DNA of 43,909 nucleotides from contig DATJZY010000054.1 of NCBI GenBank assembly GCA_035577985.1, positions 1-43,909 of the forward strand. The letters run 5' to 3'. The translations under genes and the position numbers were made by a program. The notes under the pieces are model-generated. The model was not told the DNA's origin. It worked only from the letters and a program-made list of their open reading frames with translations, and did no database searches. Below, in pieces: positions 24,675 through 35,417 of this stretch; position 1 is the stretch's first letter; the number at the start of each line of letters is the position of its first letter. The DNA is from Candidatus Eisenbacteria bacterium (GTDB lineage: Bacteria > Desulfobacterota > Binatia > DP-6).

Positions 24675-26348
24675 ATGAAGAGCAGGGTGCTCGCAGTCGT
24701 CCTGGCTGCCGCCGCCATCCTGGGCACGGTCTGGTCCGCCGCAGCGGCCGACAAGCCCAACATCCTCGTCATCATGGGAGACGACGTGGGGTGGTTCAAC
24801 ATCGGCGCCTACCATCAGGGCATCATGAGCGGGAAGACGCCGAACCTCGACAAGCTCGCTGCCGAGGGCATGCGCTTCACCGACTATTACGCCGAGGCGA
24901 GCTGCACGGCCGGTCGCGCGAACTTCATCACCGGCGAGATCCCGTTGCGCACGGGGCTCACCACCGTCGGACAGGCCGGCGCCGACGTCGGCATTCCGGC
25001 GCAGGCATGCACGCTCGCGACCGCGCTGAAGGCGCAGGGCTATGCCACCGGCCAGTTCGGCAAGAACCACCTCGGCGACCTGAACAAGTTCCTGCCGACG
25101 GTGCACGGCTTCGACGAGTTCTTCGGCTATCTGTACCACCTCGACGCGATGTCGGACCCGTACTGGTACTCGTTCCCGGTCGACGAGAAGTACTACAACA
25201 CCTACGGCCCGCGGAGCCTCATCCACAGCTACGCGACCGACAAGGACGACCCGACCGACATGCCCCGCTGGGGGAAGGTCGGTAAGCAGAAGGTCGTCGA
25301 CGAGGGGCCGCTGCCCCCGTTCCCGGACATGTCGAACGTCCCGAACATGCACGACCTGCCGTTCCTCAAGGCGAAGTACGACATGACCACCTTCGACGAG
25401 GTGCTGGTGAAGGCGTCGAGCGACTTCATGGACAAGGCCAAGAAGGACGGCAAGCCCTTCTTCGTGTGGCACAACACGACGCGGATGCACGTGTGGACCT
25501 TCCTCTCCAAGAAGTACGGCGGGATGCAGAACAGCGAGACGAACTACGGTCTCGAGGAAGCCGGCATGGCGCAGATGGACGACGCCATCGGCGCCCTGTT
25601 GAAGCACCTGGACGACATCGGCGAGGCCGACAACACGATCGTCATCTTCACGACCGACAACGGCGCGGAAGTGTTCACGTGGCCGGACGGAGGCATGACG
25701 CCGTTCAGGGCCACCAAGGGCACCGTCTTCGAGGGCGGCTTCCGCGTGCCCGCCATCATTCGCTGGCCGGGCAAGATCAAGCCCGGCACGGTGGAGAACG
25801 GCATCTTCTCCGGCCTCGATTGGTTCCCCACGTTGATGAATGCGGCGGGCAACCCGAACATCACCGATCAATTGCTGAAGGGCGTCAAGCTCGGCGATCA
25901 GACCTACAAGAACCACCTCGACGGCTACGACCAGACCGATCTCCTCACCGGGAAGGGCCCGTCCAAGCGTCACGAGCTCTGGTACTTCGGCGGCCCGCAC
26001 CTGGGCGCGGTCCGCCTCGACGACTTCAAGTTCCAGTTCTTCCAACAGCCATGGGGATGGCCGGGCGAAAAGGTGGCGACCGACATGCCCACGATGGTCA
26101 ACATCCGGCAGGATCCGTTCGAGCGGACGCCAAACCTCCGCGGTGAAAGCTGGAACAACAGCGCGCCCGGGTACACGCTCGACTTCTTCGCCCGTGAGTT
26201 CTGGCGCTTCGTCATGGTTCAGCAGTACGTCACCAAGCTGGCGATGACGGCGATCGACTATCCGCCGATGCAGGACCCCGCCTCCTTCAACCTCGACGAG
26301 GTGAAGAAGCAGATCGAGGCGATGATGAAGCGACACGAAGGTCAGTGA
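24675..26348 (+). CDS. Exported sulfatase (arylsulfatase type)
   Basis: A 557-residue protein with signal peptide (cleavage near AAA-DKPN). The metal-binding Asp pair is in ILVIMGDDVGW (D36, D37). The active-site signature is C77-T-A-G-R81, the C-x-A-x-R variant of the sulfatase motif, in which Cys is oxidised to formylglycine. Further motifs are GYATGQFGKNHLGD, the Asp-Asn metal site FTTDNGAEV, and FEGGFRVPAIIRWPG. It hydrolyses sulfate esters in the periplasm. A formylglycine-generating enzyme or anSME is not encoded in this window. It is followed 75 bp downstream by an exported HAD phosphatase on the same strand, a likely operon partner. Confidence 0.92.
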   Translation: MKSRVLAVVLAAAAILGTVWSAAAADKPNILVIMGDDVGWFNIGAYHQGIMSGKTPNLDKLAAEGMRFTDYYAEASCTAGRANFITGEIPLRTGLTTVGQAGADVGIPAQACTLATALKAQGYATGQFGKNHLGDLNKFLPTVHGFDEFFGYLYHLDAMSDPYWYSFPVDEKYYNTYGPRSLIHSYATDKDDPTDMPRWGKVGKQKVVDEGPLPPFPDMSNVPNMHDLPFLKAKYDMTTFDEVLVKASSDFMDKAKKDGKPFFVWHNTTRMHVWTFLSKKYGGMQNSETNYGLEEAGMAQMDDAIGALLKHLDDIGEADNTIVIFTTDNGAEVFTWPDGGMTPFRATKGTVFEGGFRVPAIIRWPGKIKPGTVENGIFSGLDWFPTLMNAAGNPNITDQLLKGVKLGDQTYKNHLDGYDQTDLLTGKGPSKRHELWYFGGPHLGAVRLDDFKFQFFQQPWGWPGEKVATDMPTMVNIRQDPFERTPNLRGESWNNSAPGYTLDFFAREFWRFVMVQQYVTKLAMTAIDYPPMQDPASFNLDEVKKQIEAMMKRHEGQ

Positions 26349-26423
26349 GCGAACAGCGAGGCGAGCGTCCCGCCGTCGCGGGCCGCTCGCCTCGCACGAC
26401 TCGGAACCCCGGAGGGACCGTCC

Positions 26424-27437
26424 ATGGGCAAGCGTATCGCAGCCGCCGTCCTCTTCATGCCGCTCCTCCTCGGAGGCCTGGCGGTGCAGGCACAGACCGA
26501 CCCGCTCCCCTCCTGGAACGACGGCGACTCCAAGAAGGCGATCGTCGAATTCGTGCGGACGACGACGACACAGGGCAGCCCCAATTTCGTACCGGAGGTC
26601 GAACGCATCGCCACCTTCGACCAGGACGGCACGCTCTGGGTCGAGCACCCGCTGTACACGCAGGTGCTCTACTGTCTCGACCGCGTGCCGGCGGTCGTGA
26701 AGGCGAAGCCCGAGCTGGCGAAGGTGGAGCCCTTCAAGACCGTGCTGTCGGGGAACCGGGAGGCGATGGCGAAGCTGTCGATGGACGACCTCATGAAGAT
26801 CCTCGCCGCGACGCTGACCGGCATGAGCGTCGACGAGTTCCGGGCCGAGGCGAGGCACTGGCTCGACACGGCGAAGGATCCGCGCTGGAAGCGACCCTTC
26901 ACCGAGCTCACCTACCTGCCGATGCTCGAGGTGCAGAAGTATCTCCGCGCCAACGGCTACAAGACCTACATCGTCACCGGCGGCGGCCAGGACTTCGTGC
27001 GGGTGTATGCCGAGGACGTGTACGGCATTCCGCCCGAGCAGGTGGTCGGCACCGCGGGCGGCACCAAGTACGGCTACGCCAAGGACGGCGAGCCGTTCCT
27101 CACCAAGGAGCCGAAGCTGCTCCTGAACGACAACGACGCGGGCAAGCCCGAAGGGATCCATCTGATGATCGGACGCCGGCCATACGCGGCGTTCGGCAAC
27201 TCGACCGGCGATCGGCAGATGCTCGAGTACACCAAGGCCGGCGCCGGCACGCGGCTCGCGATGCTCGTGCTGCACGATGACGCCGCACGCGAGTACGCCT
27301 ACGGCCCGGCACGCGGACTGCCCGCGACGAAGGTCGGCACGTTCACCCCGGCGCTCGACGACGAGGCGAAGAAGCAGGGCTGGGTCGTCATCAGCATGAA
27401 GAACGACTGGAAGCGCATCTTCGCCTTCGAGCAGTAA
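26424..27437 (+). CDS. Exported HAD-superfamily phosphatase
   Basis: A 337-residue protein. A signal peptide (cleavage near VQA-QTDP) places it in the periplasm. Motif I is D66-Q-D68-G-T70 (ATFDQDGTLW), motif II is the Thr in YIVTGGG, and motifs III/IV are given by EPKLLLND-context Lys and FGNSTGDRQML. An alpha-helical cap sits between motifs I and II. This is a phosphomonoesterase-type haloacid-dehalogenase fold. Together with the sulfatase upstream it suggests scavenging of sulfate and phosphate from organic esters. RBS GGAGGGA precedes ATG 26424. Confidence 0.85.
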   Translation: MGKRIAAAVLFMPLLLGGLAVQAQTDPLPSWNDGDSKKAIVEFVRTTTTQGSPNFVPEVERIATFDQDGTLWVEHPLYTQVLYCLDRVPAVVKAKPELAKVEPFKTVLSGNREAMAKLSMDDLMKILAATLTGMSVDEFRAEARHWLDTAKDPRWKRPFTELTYLPMLEVQKYLRANGYKTYIVTGGGQDFVRVYAEDVYGIPPEQVVGTAGGTKYGYAKDGEPFLTKEPKLLLNDNDAGKPEGIHLMIGRRPYAAFGNSTGDRQMLEYTKAGAGTRLAMLVLHDDAAREYAYGPARGLPATKVGTFTPALDDEAKKQGWVVISMKNDWKRIFAFEQ

Positions 27438-27606
27438 GACGGGTCACGCGTCGCTCTCGGCCTTCGCCACCCGTCGCGTGGCCGGCGGCGACCTTCTGGC
27501 GGGCTGCAGCGCCTTGCTGCGCGCTGGCGCGGCCGAGGCGCGACGCTTCAATAGGTGGCGGCCGGCGGGTTTGCGGCTCCGGACCGGCCTGACTTCCGAC
27601 TGTTCG

Positions 27607-28974
27607 CTAGGAACGTGCTCGCAGACGCGCGAGCCCCGCATCGCTCGCAGACTGGCAGTCGGCGACCGGTACACTCGCGGCCGTGGCCGGCGCGTCACGA
27701 CGGCGGGCGGCGCCTGCAAGAGCGGCGGCACCGATCCGTGCGATGCGGAGGTCGCCGAAGGGTGTCCCCATGCCGCTATTCACGATGAGCGCCACCGCGA
27801 GCTCGCGGCTCGGATCCGCCCAGCCGCCGGAGCCCCCGAAGCCGAAGTGGCCGAAGGCGCGACGCGGAACGCCGCGCGTCGTGAAGACGCCGTGGTAGCC
27901 GAGCCGCCAACGCATGTCGAAGGGAATGACGACGCGCGACGACGTCGACGCCTGCACCTGGGTGGCGCGCGCGAGCGTCTCGGGCGACAGCAGCCGTACG
28001 CCGTCGAGCATGCCGCCGCCCGCGAGGGCGGCATACATGCGGGCGAGGGCCCGCGCCGTGAAGAGCCCGTTCGCGGCCGGGATGGCGACTTGGAGCGTGG
28101 CGTCCGCGCCGAAGTCGAAGGCGGCGATGCCGCGCGGCGCGAGCGCGTCGAGGATGCTCGGCAGATCGAGCTGCACGCCCACGGCGTCGAGCCCGCGCTG
28201 GAGGAGCCGGGCCGGTGCGTCGATGTAGTCGCCGAGCTCGCGACCGCCGATGCGCACGAGACCGGTCTCGAGCAGCCGCTGGAGCCCGCGCTGCGGCCAG
28301 ATGAGCTTGGCCGCGCGCGGCAGCTCCTCGCGCGGCGCACCGACGTAGAGCCCATCCAACCCGAGCGGCTTGGCGATGTACTGGCGCACGAGGTCGGGGA
28401 ACGGCTTGCCGCCGACGCGCTGGGCCAGCTCGCCCACGAGGAAGCCGTAGGTGAGCCCGTGGTATCCGGTCCGCATGCCGGGTGGGTGAATAGGCGTCGC
28501 GCTCTCGATCGCACGGATCATGTGCTGCCAGTCGAGCATGCGCTCGGCGCGGTCGACCATCTGGCGGATGTGGTACAGCCCCGATTGATGCGCGAGCACG
28601 TGGCGCACGGTGATCGCGCTCTTGCCGTGCTGGGCGAACTCCGGCCAGTACGCGGCGACCGGCGCGTCGTAGTCGATGAGCCCGCGGTCGACGAGCACGT
28701 GCACGAGCGTGGAGGCGACGCCCTTGGTGGTGGAGAAGCTCGGCGCCATCGTCTCGCGGAGCCAGGGACGGCCGATCTCGTCGCGCATGCCGCCCCACAG
28801 GTCGGCCACGCACTCGCCGCGCTGGTAGACGCATACGGCCGCGCCACCGGGGTAGGTCGCGAGCTGCCACCGCAGCGCCTCGACGACGCCGACGAAGTCG
28901 GGATGCACGATCCCGTCGACGTGCGCCGGCGAGGGCGCGAGCCCGAGCGCGATCGCCACTCGCGAGACGGTCAT
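27607..28974 (-). CDS. Serine hydrolase, class C beta-lactamase/esterase family
   Basis: From ATG 28974 a 455-residue protein. The SxxK motif is S81-T-T-K84 in APSFSTTKGVAS, the family's LTYGFLVGEL and HQSGLYHI segments are present, and the third motif is GHFGFGGSGGW (HxG type). No signal peptide is seen, so it is probably cytoplasmic and more like EstB-type carboxylesterases than a resistance enzyme. The start at 28974 was preferred over an in-frame 29013, whose first 13 residues are purely basic and atypical. It converges on the HAD phosphatase and diverges from the Baeyer-Villiger gene. The C-terminal 35 residues are low-complexity. Confidence 0.85.
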   Translation of the reverse strand: MTVSRVAIALGLAPSPAHVDGIVHPDFVGVVEALRWQLATYPGGAAVCVYQRGECVADLWGGMRDEIGRPWLRETMAPSFSTTKGVASTLVHVLVDRGLIDYDAPVAAYWPEFAQHGKSAITVRHVLAHQSGLYHIRQMVDRAERMLDWQHMIRAIESATPIHPPGMRTGYHGLTYGFLVGELAQRVGGKPFPDLVRQYIAKPLGLDGLYVGAPREELPRAAKLIWPQRGLQRLLETGLVRIGGRELGDYIDAPARLLQRGLDAVGVQLDLPSILDALAPRGIAAFDFGADATLQVAIPAANGLFTARALARMYAALAGGGMLDGVRLLSPETLARATQVQASTSSRVVIPFDMRWRLGYHGVFTTRGVPRRAFGHFGFGGSGGWADPSRELAVALIVNSGMGTPFGDLRIARIGAAALAGAARRRDAPATAASVPVADCQSASDAGLARLRARS

Positions 28975-29270
28975 GCTCCCGCCGTTCCCCTGCCGCCTAC
29001 TTCGCCGGTGCAAGCGGCGGCCGCTCCGCGGCCGCGCCGGCGAGCTCGGGCATCCGGTCGAACACGAGCAGCATCGCCATGTCGCCCCTCATGCCCGCTA
29101 GCACGATGCACACCACGCGGCCGGGGCGCGAAGGAATCCGCGACGGTCGGCCTTCGCGCCGGCCTGTTTCGGCACTTGGGAATCGAGGACCGCCGCTTTC
29201 CCGATCCTGCGAGATGTGGCAACGAGTCCGGGGCCCGTCGCCCTGGCATTCCCGCTGCTTGTCACACCCG

Positions 29271-31103
<1,833 letters not shown>

Positions 31104-31233
31104 CGGCACCGGACAGCGAGGCCGACCCGATCGCGCGAGCGCGCCGGCACCTCGCGTGACTGGGTAGTGCCTCAGTTTGATTGAGACACGACCCGTGACT
31201 GACCTCGCTGGCGCCGACGTCGCCGATCCGACT

Positions 31234-32799
31234 ATGGTCGTGCGGAGGATCCGCCTGGTGAGAAGACGCCACTTCGCTCTCGCGATGGCCGTGATCGTCG
31301 CCACGGCGGGCGGCGCTCGCGGCAGTGGATCGAGAGCGGTTCGAGGCTGCGAAAGCCTGGCCACGGAGAGCTTCGCGGACGGCAGCCGCATAACGAGCGC
31401 CGTCGTCGTTCCCAAGGCCGGTCCCGCACCCGAGTACTGCAAGGTGACGCTCGTCGTGCCCGAGCAGATCAACGTCATCGTGGGGCTTCCCACGACGACC
31501 TGGAACGGACGCTACCTCGCTCTTGGTGGTGGAGGCATGAACGGGACCGTGGCAGCGCCGCTCGGGTCGGTGATAGCCGGCTACGCAGGATCGACGACCG
31601 ATACGGGGCACATGGGCAGCCCGCTGTCGGCCGAGTGGGCATGGTCGCCGACGGGGCTCGACACCGCGCTGATCGACGACTTCGCGTACCGCGCCAACCA
31701 CGAGATGGCCGTCAAGACGAAGGCGCTCATCAATCTCTTCTACGGCCAGCCGCCGGCGTTCTCGTACTGGAACGGCTGCTCCAGCGGGGGCCGCGAGGGC
31801 ATCACGGAGGCGACGCGCTTTCCCGAGGATTTCGACGGAATCGTGGCGGCGTCGCCGGCGATCAACTGGACCCGCTTCGTCCCCGCCGAGATGTGGCCGC
31901 CCCTCGTCATGCATGCTCGGAAGAACTACCTCCCACTGTGCAAGCAGGTGGCGGCCAACGCGGCGGTGCGCCGCGCGTGCGACGGGACGGCCGACGGTGC
32001 GAAGGACGGGCTGATGGACGCGCGCTTCTGCCGCTTTTCGGCGCGCAAGCTCGTCGGGTTGCCGACGCCGTGCGGTGCGCTCACCAAAGCCGACGCGGCG
32101 GTCCTGCAGCAGATCTGGCGAGGGCCGCGTCGCGCGAACGGGAAGCTTCTGTGGTACGGCCTCGAGCCGGGAACGGACCTGGGCACCGTGCCCATCCTGA
32201 CGCTCGCGGCGACGGTGCCCGGCGATGCGACGCCGTTCGCGATCGCCGAGCAGTGGCTGCGGTTCTTCATCCACGAGGATCCGACCTGGGACTGGCACGG
32301 CGAGACGCTGGACCAGCTCGCCGATGATTTCGACACCTCGGTGAGGGAGTGGCGCGACGTGCTCGCGACGGATGATCCCGACCTCTCGGCGTTCAGCGCG
32401 CGCGGCGGCAAGATCATCATCTGGCATGGTCTCGCCGATCAGCTGATCTTTCCGCGCGGGACGATCCACTACTACAAGCGGGTCGTAGCGCGGAACGGTG
32501 GCCTTCGGCGCACGGCGGAGTTCGCGCGCCTGTTCCTTCCGCCGAACTCGCCGCATTGCTCCACCGGGCGCGAGGGGCCCTATCCCGTGGATCCGTTGAG
32601 CGCCGTCGTGAAGTGGCGTGAGGAAGGCGTGGCCCCGGCGACGCTCGACGGAGCGGGGACGACCACGGGCAACAGGACGCTCACGCGCAAGCTCTGCCCA
32701 TACCCGCAACGGATGGCATACAAGGGCGCGGGCGACGTCCTCGCGGCGGAGAGCTTCACCTGCCGCGGGCCGTCTCGTGTGATGACGGCGCATCCATGA
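31234..32799 (+). CDS. Exported tannase/feruloyl esterase family protein
   Basis: A 521-residue protein from ATG 31234, with a basic n-region and a hydrophobic stretch (HFALAMAVIVATAGGARG) as export signal. An in-frame TTG at 31177 is a weaker alternative. The catalytic triad of the family is visible: nucleophile Ser183 in NGCSSGGREG, Asp402 in WHGLADQLIFP, and His441 in PNSPHCSTG. Cys pairs flank the serine and histidine, as in this family. It should hydrolyse aromatic carboxylic esters such as galloyl or feruloyl esters outside the cytoplasm. The substrate is not predicted. The stop overlaps the next ATG by 4 bp. Confidence 0.85.
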   Translation: MVVRRIRLVRRRHFALAMAVIVATAGGARGSGSRAVRGCESLATESFADGSRITSAVVVPKAGPAPEYCKVTLVVPEQINVIVGLPTTTWNGRYLALGGGGMNGTVAAPLGSVIAGYAGSTTDTGHMGSPLSAEWAWSPTGLDTALIDDFAYRANHEMAVKTKALINLFYGQPPAFSYWNGCSSGGREGITEATRFPEDFDGIVAASPAINWTRFVPAEMWPPLVMHARKNYLPLCKQVAANAAVRRACDGTADGAKDGLMDARFCRFSARKLVGLPTPCGALTKADAAVLQQIWRGPRRANGKLLWYGLEPGTDLGTVPILTLAATVPGDATPFAIAEQWLRFFIHEDPTWDWHGETLDQLADDFDTSVREWRDVLATDDPDLSAFSARGGKIIIWHGLADQLIFPRGTIHYYKRVVARNGGLRRTAEFARLFLPPNSPHCSTGREGPYPVDPLSAVVKWREEGVAPATLDGAGTTTGNRTLTRKLCPYPQRMAYKGAGDVLAAESFTCRGPSRVMTAHP

Positions 32800-33569
32800 C
32801 ACGGCGTCATCGTCACGCCTTCCGCGCGACTGGATGTGCGGTGGCGCTCCTGCTGGCCAGCCTCGCCGGCCGAGCCGGCGCTGCCGGACGCGAGATCGCG
32901 CTCACGCGCGACGGGTCGATGTACCGGATACCCGTGACGCTCAACGGCCGGCTCGTCCGTCCGTTCATCGTCGACACCGGAGCCGGCGAGGTGCAGGTGT
33001 CGAGCGACGTGCTGCGAGCGCTGTTCCCTCGGGGCGCGGCGCCTCCGGTGTATCTTCCCGATGGCACGTATCGGCTCGCCGACGGCCGCATGGTCAGCAA
33101 CAGGCGATTCCTGATCCACAGCCTGCGCATCGGCGATCATGAGTTTCGCGACGTGACGGCCTCCGTCGGTGGACCGTACGCGCAGCTGCTGCTCGGGCAG
33201 AACGTGCTCGACCGCCTGGGAACGTGGAGCATCGACGGCCGGCGGAGCGTGCTCGTGCTCGGCGAGCGTCCGAGCCGACGACCCGGTAGTGAGTGCACGG
33301 ACTGGCGGACGGCGCCCGACGACTGCGAGGTGGCCGTCGTGCGGGACTTTCTTCGCGGCGTACGACCGCGACACGACGTGACGACGCTGAAGCTCCTTCG
33401 CAGCGACGGCTGGGAAGCATCGGTGCTGGCGGATGTCGTCAGGGACGGCCGCGGGAGAACGGCGCGCCTCTGCGGTCCCATCGATCTCCGCCACCGGTTC
33501 ACGGGATGGCGGGTCGTCGCCGCTCCGGGGCTGCGCGAGGTCGGTCCGGACGTCCGGTGCCTTCCGTGA
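32796..33569 (+). CDS. Exported retropepsin-like aspartic protease
   Basis: A 257-residue protein with signal peptide (cleavage near AGA-AGRE). The motif D60-T-G-A in PFIVDTGAGEVQVSSD is the single active-site motif of retroviral-type proteases, which act as homodimers. LLLGQNVLDRLGTWSID matches the second half of the fold (the L-x-G-x-x-x-L region). About 110 further residues with three or four Cys form a C-terminal domain of unknown kind. Translation is coupled to the tannase gene by an ATGA overlap. Whether it processes the tannase is speculation. Confidence 0.75.
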   Translation: MTRRHRHAFRATGCAVALLLASLAGRAGAAGREIALTRDGSMYRIPVTLNGRLVRPFIVDTGAGEVQVSSDVLRALFPRGAAPPVYLPDGTYRLADGRMVSNRRFLIHSLRIGDHEFRDVTASVGGPYAQLLLGQNVLDRLGTWSIDGRRSVLVLGERPSRRPGSECTDWRTAPDDCEVAVVRDFLRGVRPRHDVTTLKLLRSDGWEASVLADVVRDGRGRTARLCGPIDLRHRFTGWRVVAAPGLREVGPDVRCLP

Positions 33570-33582
33570 GGTTCACTTGTCG

Positions 33583-33618
33583 GACGGGGTGGCCGGGTCG
33601 TCCCCGAGCCACCCCGTC
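33583..33618. terminator. Hairpin between convergent genes, possible terminator
   Basis: An 11-bp stem with half-site GACGGGGTGGC (33583-33593 with 33608-33618) and a 14-base loop that can pair further lies between the protease gene and the convergent exported-protein gene. There is no T run on either side, so intrinsic termination is possible but unproven. Confidence 0.4.
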
Positions 33619-33643
33619 GTTGCACCTGTTCCTCCGGATGGGG

Positions 33644-34768
33644 CTACCGGAGCGCCGTCACGGCGCTGCGCGCCCCACCGATCTGATCCTGGAGCAACGC
33701 CAGACACGACGCCGTCACGCGGCGCCGCTTGGCCGCCTTGATCAGGCTGCGCTCGACGCCGGCCAGCGTCTTGTCCGCCCGATCGAGGGCGTGGACGAAG
33801 GCTCGGTCTCCGCTCTGGTCGGCGGCCTGAACCTTCTTCTGCGCCGCAGTCATCCGGCGCGCGAGCATCCGGCTGACGGCAGGCTTGATGGTGCTGCCGT
33901 CGCAGGCCGGATCGACACCGATGGTTCCGAGCGCGCATTCCAGTCGTTGCGCACCGGCGAGTGTGTCACAGGCCGACAGCCCCGTGCCGACAATCGTCGT
34001 CGACGTCACCGTCGAGGACGGCGTGGTCGTCGTCGGCGCAGTGGTGGTGGTTTCGTTGGGGTTGGTCGTGGTCGTCGACGTCGTGGTCGGTACGGTGGTC
34101 GTCGTCGACGAAGTAGGGAGCGTCGGCACCGACGGGTCGCAGTCGCCGGTCGCCCCGGGAACGGACGACAGGAGCGCGACTACACCTCGGTCGGGCAGAT
34201 CGCCCGTCAGCGGGTTCGACGTCAGGTCGCGTCGGATCGAGAGCTTCAGCAAGCCGTTCGGCGTCACCGGACACGCGCAGCACTCGGTCAGCTGCTGGTC
34301 GGCGGCGAGCACGTAGAGGTTTGCGCAGAGCGTTCCCGGCTCCGGCGATCCGGGTCGGCGGGCCCCGATTGAATCCTTCTCTTCTTCACATCGACACTGT
34401 CCGGCACCGCTCCCGTTGTCGAGGATGTCCCCGCACTTCTCGGTGAGATCATCGAGCTCCGCCGCCGTGAGCGCGGCGTCCTGGAACGGGGTCTCCGTCG
34501 TGAATAGCGCCTTGCCGTCGCCGTCGGACCCTTCAGGATGCGCAGCCCACGCCCGCAGGCCGGCGCTACCCGGATTCGAGATCCGGACCGAGCCGTCGAG
34601 GTCTTTCGCCGCGGACGTCGTGCTGCGCGTGAAGCGGTCCATCTTGAAGACGTCGGTGGGAAGGGTCTGGGCGCGGACGTGTCCCGCGCCCGCGAGGGTC
34701 GCGAGCGCGATCGCACCCGGGACGACCGAGAGGTTCGTCAGCCTTCGTAGGATGTGCAGCATGGCCAT
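33644..34768 (-). CDS. Exported Cys-rich protein, block order A-B, with Thr linker and helical tail
   Basis: A 374-residue protein with signal peptide (cleavage near VRA-QTLP). After a short shared start (DGSVRISNPG) comes block A (residues 71-127, ending EKCGDILDNGSGAGQCRC). Block B follows (147-202, LCANLYVLAADQQLTECCACP, then PNGLLKLSIRRDLTSNPLTGD). Then a Thr-rich linker (about 213-262) leads to an alpha-helical C-terminal domain of about 110 residues with Cys residues at 267 and 278. The paralogue just upstream (34788-35417) has the same two blocks in the opposite order. No named family is recognised for either block. The 19-bp gap to that paralogue suggests one transcript. Export and disulfide bonding are inferred from the signal peptide and paired Cys. 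Confidence 0.65.
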   Translation of the reverse strand: MAMLHILRRLTNLSVVPGAIALATLAGAGHVRAQTLPTDVFKMDRFTRSTTSAAKDLDGSVRISNPGSAGLRAWAAHPEGSDGDGKALFTTETPFQDAALTAAELDDLTEKCGDILDNGSGAGQCRCEEEKDSIGARRPGSPEPGTLCANLYVLAADQQLTECCACPVTPNGLLKLSIRRDLTSNPLTGDLPDRGVVALLSSVPGATGDCDPSVPTLPTSSTTTTVPTTTSTTTTNPNETTTTAPTTTTPSSTVTSTTIVGTGLSACDTLAGAQRLECALGTIGVDPACDGSTIKPAVSRMLARRMTAAQKKVQAADQSGDRAFVHALDRADKTLAGVERSLIKAAKRRRVTASCLALLQDQIGGARSAVTALR

Positions 34769-34787
34769 GTCCTCCGTTCACGCGCGC

Positions 34788-35417
34788 TCATGGCTTCTCC
34801 CCGTCGACCCCACATGAGCAGACCCCATGTCCGCTGCCGTTGTCGCGGATGTCGCCGCATTTGTCGGTGAGCGTCGTCAGCTCGTCGGTGCCGAGCGGCG
34901 CCTTCTCGAAGGCGGTCTCGGTCACCGCTCCCGAGTCCTGCACGTGGGTTCCCCACGCGATGAGGCTCGGGGTCGGAACGGGCGCGGTGGCGTCGCACTT
35001 GAGACGCGAGTGCCCCCGGTCGCTCGTCTCGACGGTTCCGGTCGACGAGACGATCTTGATCACACCGCTGGGGAAGCTGTCGGACGTCAGCGGGTTGTTG
35101 GTGAGATCGGAGCGGACCGAGAGCGTGACGAGGCCGTTCGGCGACACGGGACAGCCGCAGCACTCGGCGAGCTGCTGATCGGGACGGAACACGTAGACCA
35201 TCGCGCACAGGTCGCCCGCGGTCGGATCGGCGAGCGTCGGTGCGCCCGTCGTCCCGGGATTCGTGATCCGCACGGTGCCGTCGGTGGAAGACTCCCAGGA
35301 CGCGTTGTCGAAGTAGTTGATCGCGAAGACGTCGGTCTGCTGCGCCCAGCTCGTGGCGGACAAGAGCGCGACGGCGAGCGCAGGCGCGACGCGCAGCATC
35401 CCCTTCAGAAAAGTCAT
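34788..35417 (-). CDS. Exported Cys-rich protein, block order B-A
   Basis: A 209-residue protein. GGAGAGAG lies just upstream of ATG 35417. The signal peptide ends near SWA-QQTD. Shared start DGTVRITNPG is at about 46-55. Block B is at 70-125 (LCAMVYVFRPDQQLAECCGCP, PNGLVTLSVRSDLTNNPLTSD). Block A is at 151-202 (LIAWGTHVQ ... LTDKCGDIRDNGSGHGVCSC), and the protein then ends. There is no Thr linker or helical tail. It is therefore a shorter paralogue of 33644-34768 with the blocks exchanged. No function can be assigned. It is the first gene of the pair and has 528 bp of non-coding DNA upstream. Confidence 0.65.
   Translation of the reverse strand: MTFLKGMLRVAPALAVALLSATSWAQQTDVFAINYFDNASWESSTDGTVRITNPGTTGAPTLADPTAGDLCAMVYVFRPDQQLAECCGCPVSPNGLVTLSVRSDLTNNPLTSDSFPSGVIKIVSSTGTVETSDRGHSRLKCDATAPVPTPSLIAWGTHVQDSGAVTETAFEKAPLGTDELTTLTDKCGDIRDNGSGHGVCSCGVDGEKP

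Noticed and set aside
24504..27275. Open antisense frame of 923 codons opposite the sulfatase and HAD genes
   Set aside because: Val/Arg/Leu/His-rich shadow sequence with no domain; the sense genes have clear catalytic motifs and signal peptides.
27444..27731. Basic, Ala/Lys/Arg-rich minus-strand frame resembling a histone-like tail
   Set aside because: It overlaps the 3' end of the serine hydrolase in another frame and has no start signal; composition alone is not evidence.
28997..29130. Minus-strand frame ending MRGDMAMLLVFDRMPELAG... just upstream of the serine hydrolase
   Set aside because: It looks slightly protein-like and could be a remnant C-terminus, but the stretch is only about 30-40 residues and matches nothing I recognise.
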